Shown here one piece after another: positions 8,681 through 16,374 of a stretch of 16,374 nt of DNA. Source of the stretch: Cyclostephanos tholiformis (taxonomy: Eukaryota; Bacillariophyta; Thalassiosirophyceae; Thalassiosirales; Thalassiosiraceae). Every line of letters begins with the position of its first letter. Position 1 is the stretch's first letter. Under the pieces are notes generated by a model, which worked only from the letters and a program-made list of their open reading frames with translations, was not told the origin of the DNA and ran no database searches. Both the position numbers and the translations under genes were made by a program. Location of the stretch: contig JALLPB010000397.1 in NCBI GenBank assembly GCA_036939975.1, forward strand, positions 1-16,374, read 5' to 3'.

Positions 8681-8886
8681 CTATTCATCCTCATCTACAC
8701 CACCAGCATCAATTTCAGATTCACTATCCTTTTCATTTTCAAAGGTAGGCAACAGAGCCTTGTGTTTTTCAATAAGATGATGGTCCTCATGATGCATCCT
8801 CCCTTAGCAATCTCCACGTAGTACTTGTGCTGAAGCTCCTTATTTTCTTTGCAATACATGATAGCAGAAGTAACCTGCTCCAACAT
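8681..8886 (-). pseudogene. Frameshifted minus-strand coding fragment, family unknown
   Basis: Two protein-like blocks run consecutively in different frames. From 8886 downward one reads MLEQVTSAIMYCKENKELQH and continues to about IAKGG. From 8803 to the TAG at 8681 another frame reads EDHHLIEKHKALLPTFENEK and ends in an acidic tail (GGVDEDE, stop). A shift near 8800 would link them. The polar, acidic C-terminus looks like a genuine protein end. The upstream part is unclear. I recognise no domain. Confidence 0.4.
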
Positions 8887-9268
8887 CCTATTTCATATGT
8901 GAACCTTGAGGACTCTAGCAGCTTGGCTCCAGATGCCTACATGATGGGGGGATCATTGATGGTGTCCTGAGCTGCCGGAGGTTGAGTTAGGATTAAAAAT
9001 GGTGCCTCACAGTCACTGGCAGGGGCAGGGAAGGTGATGAAGTTGACTGCCCTTGTTGCAAATCACAAATCCACCCCCCTCCTTTGAATAGCAGTGCCAA
9101 AATTCTGGGGGACGTTTTGACAACATGGGTGACACAACAGTTGGGGAGAGAGAAGCATCTTTTCCCCCTTATCATCTCCCTTTGGGCGGGCCACCGCAGT
9201 TACGATTGTCATTGTCATTGTTGTTGTGACATTGCCCTCGCAATACTCACTCCTCTCTTCTCTTTGTG

Positions 9269-9319
9269 CTCTCTCTCTCTCTCTCTCTTTTGTCTTCTCT
9301 CTCTCTCTCTCTCTCTCTC
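9269..9319 (+). repeat. (CT)n microsatellite
   Basis: Two (CT)n runs are interrupted by TTTTGTCTT. The open frames across it on either strand (Ser/Leu or Arg/Glu repeats) are artefacts of the repeat. Confidence 0.9.
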
Positions 9320-9630
9320 ATTTTTATGTGTGTGAGTACAATAAGTATAGTAGTACTCCTAGATGAATATGCACATACTCTGTCATAGGATACATACTCT
9401 ACAATACCGACCGATTTCTTCTCTGGTACGGTGTCTGGAAATACCAAGAAATACTGACCGTTACTGACCAAAAAATACTGACTCAGTTTCTAACTCTAAT
9501 AATTTTGACCTAATACAAGCCATGTTTCAATTTTAAGACAAGCTGATAGGGGTTTCACCACCTCCCTACATGCATCTTAGAGCTTTTTGGAGGGAGAAAT
9601 TCTTTTCCCACCACCAACCACCAAAACACA

Positions 9631-9650
9631 AAACACCTCACGTGGTGTTT
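9631..9650. repeat. Short hairpin with a CACGTG core
   Basis: AAACACC-TCACGT-GGTGTTT forms a perfect 7-bp stem. It lies about 190 nt before the decayed gene copy and could be part of that repeat unit's 5' flank. Function is unknown. Confidence 0.4.
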
Positions 9651-9824
9651 GTTCTGTTTACCTACCAACAAAATGACTCCAATGATGATGATGGTGGCAA
9701 TGGCCACCATTCATTCAATATGGATATGGATCCCCTGGTGGGCTAAATTAAAATGGAGTCTATTCTGACCCTAATTGGTCGACTCTTCATTTTGGCCAGT
9801 CAGAGAGGAACTCCCTCCTGAGCT

Positions 9825-12459
9825 ATGATTGGGAATCTGTTGGACCACCTTGCTGAGCATTTACTATTCCTCTCCAAGAACACTTTGTCCTGGTATATTC
9901 TCAAACCAAGCTATGACCATGAGTTTCACCTTCAGGCTCATTTGAAGTGGTATTTCAGAAAATTGACCTTGAAGCTTACCTCATGGGGTCTGTTCCAAAT
10001 CCAAAGTATAGGAAGAAAGTCCATTTTATTCACATTGGTAGAATCACTGATTGGTCTCCCCCCAAAATTGAGTTGCAGAAAGATGGTGATGGCCAATGAT
10101 TACAACCCCCCCACAATTGAGTGGCCTATGCCTACAACAGCTGTCCTTTCAAAACATATTGATCCATTTATATGAACCTATGTCATTGAAAATTGTTTCA
10201 ATGCAGAGGAGGGAGACAGTGACGATGATGACTTGTCATCAATTGACAAAGATAAGATGAGCGTTGCAGAGGATGAGTATGTCACAAGGAGGGGGGGGAT
10301 GCCCACCCATCAACAGTCACTCCAGTCAAGAAAGATATCAATAAAACTAGTAAGACTAATATGTCTCTGTCATATCCTCATCTATCAAAGGCGCTTGGGG
10401 GAGAAGATGGTTTGTTTGATCCTAAAGATCTCTGTAAGTTCAAAAATCAATGCAAAGTCTACTGAAAGAATTAAATGGAATTAAACACTACAGATACATC
10501 AAATAATAGATATTGTATATGCGTGTGCCTTGGATGATAAGTGACCATTCCTTTTGCAACCTGAAAGAATGGGTTGATACAGCTATTGAAATTGCTGGAT
10601 CAAAACACAGTGGCACGTTCAAATTAGCCTACCGCATTTCCAACCACATAATCAAGTTCTACCGCAACTCATTCATTGCTGCCTGTGAAAATCAAGATGT
10701 ACCTATCTGCAAGGAGATGAGCTCAACACAATTCCAAGCAATGTTGGTATGTGCCATGAAGGTCAGTGGCACAGGGGAAAGAGAAATCAAAAACCATCTA
10801 AGTGCTCACCTTGGAAAAGGCTTCTGTCCAGCAAGACAAAGTGTCAACATGCTGGCCAAGGCCCACTGCAACATAACTTATGGGAGTCTGCAATTCTTGT
10901 ACGATGGAAAAGAGAAAGCTGAGTTTGTTGGGTGGATGAAAAAAAACATACAACATGAAATGACTGTGCACTTACAAAAATACTTCATGAGCAAATCAGT
11001 CATGCCAGCCAATGTTGTGTGCATTCAGATGGTGGTGGGTGGTGACCATGGAGGTGCACCTCTTTCTATTCTTTTGAGAGATGGCAAAAGAATTAATTTT
11101 GAAATATCAGTTTGTGAGTTAATTTACAGAAAAGATACTGGAAAATAAATCAAACAAACAATTCTGAGACTCACCAGTGGACTTGAAGTTGTAGCCATGT
11201 GGCATCTTCAATCGAAAGAAACAAACAAGGTAAGATTTTATGATGTTCTCAAAGTTCTCATCTTGTAGACCTGTATGTTACCAGCAATATGGCCTTCCAA
11301 TTCCAAGCAATGGCACTGGGAAAGGAGTGAATGATGTATGCTGTACAAATCTTCATGCAGCAAATTCATGGAGGATGGACAAGAGATGTGGACAATTGAG
11401 GAATATATGAGGTGCAGGTTAATTGATGAAAACGGTACAGGCAAATGCAACTCAGAGTGAAACAACGGTCATGGTGGGCCCTTCATACCACTTACCCATT
11501 ATGTTTCCCCCCTGCTTCACTGTGATATTGGAGTTGGAAATGTAATATTTGAAATAGAAGTTTACACACCTAGGGAAGATACAATTCGGTAGTCAATACC
11601 CATCCTGAAAGGAATCATTGCTGACATAGCAAAACAACAAGACAAGTGAGATGATTCTTCCTATGGACTCACCTGGAAACACTGAAGCATGCAGTTGCTA
11701 CTCATAACAAGCGCTGGCAGTTGTTGATTATTGCTTCAGAAGAGGAGATGAAGAGGAAGACAACTACCAATCCAATGTGACCCTCTTATAAGACCTTCAG
11801 AGCTCACCGGATGGCATCACCAACAAGCTCAAAAAGGGGCACAGTTTATTGGCTGCCCAACAGTCTAAATTGACAGAAATGATAAAAGGGAAGGTGAGAT
11901 GACAAATAAGCATTGAGACAAAAGTAATTGTTTTGTTGAAAGGGATAAGAGTAGAGCTCAGTTCTTACCATGATGGGAGCTTCAATGGCATGGATATAAA
12001 AAGGTAATGAACAATGCCACTTACCCTTTTGACACATTCACAGTATTTTTTTACGAGGGCAAGAGGGAGGGATGCCTGTCATCTGACACAGATAACAGGG
12101 TGATGTGCCTGCACATTAAGGAGGTTTACATATGTGGGATGGAGCATTTTTATTAGCCACAACTATTAATCCAACAAAAGATTTACCAAAAATTTATCTT
12201 GGTGGCTGTGCATGGGAGTTGAATTCTTGGATGCCCCATCGTGCCTAAGCACACAATGCTTAGGCATGTATAAGAACGACAGCATCAATTGGGGTTGCAA
12301 CAGTGCCAGCATTTTCAATCAGTGCAGAATGCACATGCACAAGAGAAAGCAAGCTCTTGCAAATTGAATGTTGAACCTAATATTTTTATTTTTTCAGGTA
12401 TCACAACTCGTAGCATGTGGAATTTCTCTTTTGGGACAAAGAAAGTTGTCCCTCAGTAA
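9825..12459 (+). pseudogene. Large decayed multicopy-type gene with GGDHG motif (possible transposase-like family)
   Basis: Protein-like sequence continues through many frame changes on one strand. Blocks in order: 9953-10099 (GSVPNPKYRKKVHFIHIGRI); 10140-10300 across an in-frame TGA at 10173 (EEGDSDDDDLSSIDKDKM); 10301-10465 after a run of eight or more G (GGEDGLFDPKDLCKF); 10513-11268 across a TAA at 11146 (VVGGDHG, then NFEISVCELIYRKDTGK); 11256-11330 (MAFQFQAMALGKE); 11335-11592 across a TGA at 11458 (FIPLTHYVSPLLHCDIGVGN); 11795-11902; 11933-12000; 12004-12156 (VMNNATYPFDTF); 12135-12240 (WDGAFLLATTINPT); 12283-12459. The order and spacing indicate one ancestral protein of roughly 800-900 residues. 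From general familiarity I associate these blocks with a high-copy hypothetical family of centric diatoms, whose biochemical function I do not know. The longest intact piece is 211 residues. The pseudogene call is firm; the transposase idea is conjecture. Confidence 0.6.
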
Positions 12460-13762
12460 GAAATATCAAATAATAATAGGTAATAAATCAAGATAAAAGG
12501 AGAAAATGACAATTTAAATCCGTTTATAGGCTCATATGCCCAGTTCAAGGGCTTGTATGACCCCACCATTTAAGGTTGTAAGGGCAGTATCATTCTGCTT
12601 CTGATGGAGGGGTTCCCCCTATTTAATTCAAAACAAGAAATGCCCAAGAAAGTTTATTACGGTCTATGTATGTCCAAATGCGCAGTGCTCTGTATTTCAG
12701 AAAGTCAAAAAAGTTTTGATACTTCACATTATGTCTCAAATAAGACTAAACCACTCCACTATAATGAGATACTGCTATCAATGCCAATATACTTGGGCCT
12801 TTGGGGCCAGAAATGCATAAGCATAACAAGTAACTGTTATGTGATTTAATGTTTTAGCTAGTATACCATGCGTACTTTTGCTCTGTCTGTTTGTTGCATT
12901 TCTGTAGATTGCTTAGATTTATTGGTGATCAATCCACCCTGGCTCGGGTGGGGATTTTTGACCAGTTTGTTGTGTTGGGCACTCCATGTCTCGGAAAAAA
13001 AAACAATCAACCCCACATCTAGATGATGAGGATTAAATCCCCCCCAGTTAGGTTCAGCAAAAGACACTGATTCCCCAATAATTCTCAAAGTAGCTAACAA
13101 TTGAGGGGTTCTGATTGCATTTTAGCTAGAGTTCCACTACCATATGAATTTTTTTACACTTTGCTGGAAAAACAGATGACAGGCAAAAGATAGGTGTTGT
13201 TGATGGTGTGTAAACATTGGCACAGGGTTAGGATTTGCAACTTATTATGCAAGTCAACTCCAATTCTGAAATCATTGTTGGTTTATGGTGTTCAGGGGAG
13301 GGAATTCCACCTTTCATCGTGGCCATTCTGTGTGGGTGTGCCTTCAGTGTCTGTCCCTTGCCACAACTTGCTCACGGGATCTGGCCAGAAGAAGAAGCAC
13401 AAACATCGCAGGTAGCCATGAGTGCGGACTACCATGGTGTACGATGGTCTGGAAATTCTCTGCGCGTTAGCTCCAAATATAGGGTTACGCTTGCGTGCAC
13501 GTAATTAGAGGAGTATCACTCCTCCCCCTCTCTGAGAGGTTCTGGGAAGGCGGCAAAGCCAACCCAAGGGGATTTCTTCCCTCATACCTTTCTCATCATA
13601 GTAGCTAGTCGCCCAACTGGCATCCTATGAAGGACATACTCTGTTTTTCTCGTAATCTTTTTTGAACCCCGGGACATGTTTTTTGACCACATTTGGTCAC
13701 AACGTCATTTTATTGACAATTTACACTCACGCTCGAGCGTTCATCACTCAAACAATTGCAGC
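12460..13762. other. Repeat-rich spacer between the two multicopy-type genes
   Basis: No intact gene is supported. Plus-strand frames at 12604-12849 and 13235-13504 lack recognisable domains. A minus-strand frame at 12858-13100 looks somewhat protein-like (SFAEPNWGGFNPHHLDVGL) but begins with TTG. Short hairpins occur at 12934-12951 (CCACCC-tggctc-GGGTGG) and 13508-13524. The last 100 bases before 13763 presumably hold the leader of the next gene. Confidence 0.4.
13508..13524. repeat. Perfect short hairpin GAGGAGT-ATC-ACTCCTC
   Basis: A 7-bp stem with a 3-nt loop lies about 240 nt before the start of the CCCH/Gag-like gene. It may mark a repeat boundary or the 5' leader; nothing more can be said. 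Confidence 0.4.
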
Positions 13763-16277
13763 ATGAGCAACATCACCATTACCACCTACACGGCATCCAT
13801 CCCCAAGAGGTCAAACTTCATGGACCACTTGATTGGAAAAATCAGGGACGGGACCATCGCTGCCATTGGTACTGTTAGTCCAGGTTTTCTAAATCTCCAG
13901 TACCTTTATGCCCCCAAGCTTCATTGTAACTTGTCTGGCACACCGGTCGCCATCATTGGAAACTGCCCAAACAAACCAGGCGAGTTTACTATAATCAAGA
14001 TCGATGTGATGTCCATTTGCAATTTTCCTTATTTTAAGGACAAGAAAATGATGGATGCCAATTTCATTCAGGGTGAGATCATCCCCACTGAGTGGCTCGC
14101 AGGTACTGATTGGCAAGACAGTGAGGATCTCATCATCGGAACTCTCGTTCCCAACTTCTTCATCATCTACTTTGGGCAAGATCTTCCTTACGGCAACATT
14201 GATGACAATGAGGTAATGTTCCAGCTTGCTTGTATGGGCACAGGATATGAACTATGGGCAGAAACTGTCAAGGATGCCATTGACAAGTTTGATGATATTC
14301 TCTCCGTTCTTGAGAAGATCAATAACAACGAGCATCCAGGGAGGATCAAGCAATACCTTGACCCCAACAGGCACAACAAATCCCTCCTGCTGGCCAAGGC
14401 AAACGGTCCCTTTGGATCAATGACCATCGTCCAAACTTTGGATTATCCAGCTGCCACGCTTTCCCTCAAAGAGTTCTTGCCCAGCACCGGTTACTCCTTC
14501 CGCAGCAATATTCCCCTCTGGAAACATCATGACTCTCCAGCTACCTGATGATATCGACAAGGAAGCCAAAGCAAAGAAAGGTCTTGTCAAGATCATGCTC
14601 TTTCATGTACAAGAAAACATCGACATTGAGGCCACGTTGGTCTCAAGCATCACCGCTGCCATCCCTTCGAAAGCCAAGCAAATCATCATGAACCAGAATT
14701 GGGCTTCCTGCGCCAGTTCCTTTGCTGACCTAATGAGAATGACCATCAACAAGGCTAAAACACAAGATTGGACGAACATTCAATCCTCTCAGTTCTCAAT
14801 CAAGCTTCTTTCCAAGGCTCTAGCTTCCTACATGCTCCAAGGGAACTTTGCAACCAAGAAGGTGACTAGCCTCAAGCATGAGACTGAAAAAGTGGAACCT
14901 TTCAATTTCCTCCCCCAGAGGAACAAGTGTCTTGTTGATCATGAGTCATCCACCAAAAACCAAGCCACCAATGAGAATGGCATGGATATTATTGATTCCC
15001 AGAAGTCCACTCATAAGACTGCCACTGCCCGCATTGGCACGATGATAGACATCACTGATTTCTCCAGTCTACTATGCATCAACATGGACATGGTGATTTT
15101 GGCTATTTGCACCAGCAACGAACCCCAGCCCATCTTTCATCAGATTTTGATGCAATTTGTCACCCTCGTCAACTATCCCAATTGGGCAAAGTGGTCCAAG
15201 AGCATCGGTTCTATGTCTCTCATTCATTGGTATTGCTACAGCTTTCTTGAGCACATTTTCAATTGCTTTGCAGATTTTGCCACCAATTTTGAAAACGAGA
15301 ACATTGTGTCCGAGGCTCGTTCAATCACCGAGCTCAACACTAAAGGGTTGGTCAGCGCCATCATGGCTTTCAAGGCATTCATACTCAGATCCAGTTGGAT
15401 CAAGCCCAGATGACTCCTATCATCATCATGCCTAGTTCCATCACGGCATACACTCTCAGTGCTTGGAAAAACACCCAATCTTGACCACCCAAGGATGGCG
15501 GATTGGCGACGGTGGAAGAGAATGTGAATGCTACCACTCCCCCTCCTGCGCAGCATTGTGGAGATAAGCATGATCCCACTACCCTTGAATTGTCCAATGA
15601 TAACAACTTGTCCAGGCGCCAGAAGGCAAAGAAGGTGAAGAAAGGTAGTAAGGTGGATGGTCCTGCCAAGGATAGGAAGGAAATGGCGATGTTGTTCCTC
15701 AAAAACCCCAACATCAATGCATCTGATGTTTTCCCCAAGAACTTGTCGATTAAGTTGTGCGCTAACTTTACCTGCAAGGCAAAAGAATGCTCCAACATGA
15801 ATTGTGGGTTCAAACATCCCACCAAAGCTGGCAAGATTCCTCGCAAGGCTATCCTTGCAATCGCAGCTCACTTTGTCGCAAAGGATGTCGGCTGGTTTAA
15901 TAAGTACCACTTCATGAAAGTGACCAATGAGCAGGTCAAAAAGCTCCTCAGCAATGTGAAGGGCATTTCCAGTAAGACGGCTTGATTAGTCCAATACTTC
16001 CCATGCTGCATCCTTTTCGATTTTGTTGGAATTTTTACAAATCGTATTTGTCCGATTACATTTTGTTTCAGGGTCAGCGGGCACAAGTTTGGTGCCGACT
16101 ACACCACCAAAGTTGGTCCAACCAACTCAATCAACATCGATCTCATTCGAACAAGTTCTTAGCAATAAATTACATAGTTCTCTTGTGATACCTTCAACCG
16201 TTTCTAAACAGCAAACTATTATATCGAGACTATCAAAACCATCCATGGAGATTCCTTTGTCCTCATTAACAGCTTAA
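13763..16277 (+). pseudogene. Gag-like / CCCH zinc-finger multicopy gene, two frameshifts and one stop, with a 3' intron
   Basis: ATG13763 (MSNITITTYTASIPKRSNF) opens a frame to 14548. The protein continues one frame over from about 14529 (DDIDKEAKAKKGLVKIMLFH) to 15413, then returns to the first frame from about 15374 (TQIQLDQAQMTPIIIMPSS), passes a TGA at 15482-15484, and runs on to a C-terminal Cys/His cluster. That cluster, CANFTCKAKECSNMNCGFKH, fits a CCCH-type finger and is followed by AILAIAAHFVAKDVGWFNKY. A 100-nt intron (15972-16071) leads to a Ser/Pro/Gln-rich last exon ending at 16277. The total is about 800 residues. CCCH or knuckle fingers bind RNA, and a Gag-type role in a retroelement is one explanation; no reverse transcriptase is present in the window. 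The two shifts compensate in sign (+1 then -1), so sequencing indels are possible, but the extra TGA favours a decayed copy. The family looks familiar from centric diatoms; function is unassigned. Confidence 0.6.
15972..16071 (+). other. Intron in the CCCH/Gag-like gene (100 nt)
   Basis: The donor is CCA|GTAAGA at 15972 and the acceptor is TTTTGTTTCAG| at 16071, phase 1. Splicing replaces the stop at 15983-15985 with RSAGTSLVPTTPPKLVQP and an open frame to 16277. The length and splice sites match the helicase intron. The downstream exon is inferred from its open frame and protein-like composition. Confidence 0.6.
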
Positions 16278-16294
16278 CCGCTATAAGGGTTCTG

Positions 16295-16317
16295 GCGGGA
16301 ACAAAAAACTCCCGCCC
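16295..16317. terminator. Hairpin just after the CCCH/Gag-like gene
   Basis: GGCGGGA-acaaaaaac-TCCCGCC is a perfect 7-bp G/C-rich stem 17 nt past the stop. It is followed by a near-palindrome around ATTCTACAGTAGGAAT (16324-16339) and by AGTACGAAAAGTACC. It may be a 3'-end RNA structure or a repeat terminus. It is not a proven terminator. Confidence 0.35.
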
Positions 16318-16374
16318 CATAGGATTCTACAGTAGGAATAGTACGAAAAGTACCTTAAACCACAAACACAACAA

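Larger units (their letters stand above)
8501..9498. mobile_element. Candidate degenerate mobile element bounded by diverged inverted repeats (~1 kb)
   Basis: TAGAGTTAGATACTG (8501-8515) matches the reverse complement of 9484-9498 at 14 of 15 bases. Further inside, GGTCAGTATTTCT (8581-8593) matches the reverse complement of 9447-9459 perfectly, and neighbouring AGTATTTT blocks also correspond. The order of the blocks is conserved, the left side having about 50 extra bases. Between them lie a broken minus-strand coding fragment and a (CT)n tract. No target-site duplication is evident, so this could also be two inverted copies of a short repeat. Confidence 0.4.

Noticed and set aside
9084..9471. 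Frames across the (CT)n tract on both strands
   Set aside because: They are dipeptide repeats produced by the microsatellite.
11230..11268. Possible 39-nt intron (GTAAGA ... TTGTAG) in the decayed gene
   Set aside because: It is shorter than the other introns here, and removing it does not restore the protein-like frame that follows (MAFQFQAMALGKE).
15236..15910. Minus-strand 224-residue frame
   Set aside because: It is a shadow of the plus-strand CCCH/Gag-like gene, which has the zinc-finger signature and continues across the same region.

Overview
This is a eukaryotic nuclear window. Three short GT-AG introns of about 100-150 nt are visible, and both single-gene products and decayed repeats are present. 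A silaffin-like lysine/serine/glycine-rich protein, compact introns and two gene families of a kind I associate with centric diatom genomes make a diatom (Thalassiosira/Cyclotella-like) the best guess. That is inference; no species is claimed.

Region 1 (96-4588, + strand) is a complete two-exon DEAH/RHA-type RNA helicase of about 1461 residues. It has a long, low-complexity, GC-rich N-terminus, probable dsRBD-like folds before the helicase core, a DEVH motif II and the HA2/OB C-terminal module. A strong 65-nt imperfect hairpin lies about 110 nt past its stop.

Region 2 (5297-6578, - strand) holds a small orphan reading frame and a two-exon gene for a membrane-anchored or secreted protein full of KSG/KxxK motifs, with an RRL site, Cys-containing modules and a P/T/S/E-rich tail. 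This is a silaffin-like candidate for silica biomineralisation.

Region 3 (about 6600-9820) has no convincing intact gene. It holds a G-quadruplex motif beside two overlapping palindromes, C-rich low-complexity DNA with a long open frame broken by one stop, inverted repeats built on a GTACCTAAA motif, and a roughly 1-kb segment bounded by diverged inverted repeats that carries a broken minus-strand coding fragment and a (CT)n tract.

Region 4 (about 9825-12459, + strand) is a large decayed gene that can be followed through at least ten frame segments. Recognisable blocks include VVGGDHG, PLLHCDIGVGN, VMNNA and WDGAF. It looks like a dead copy of a dispersed, possibly transposase-like, family.

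Region 5 (13763-16277, + strand) is a second multicopy-type gene: a Gag-like or otherwise unassigned protein ending in a CCCH-type zinc finger. Two frameshifts and one internal stop interrupt it, but it keeps a canonical 100-nt intron near its 3' end. The left part of the window is therefore ordinary gene space and the right two-thirds is repeat-rich accessory DNA. No functional partnership between the genes is evident apart from the shared genome context.
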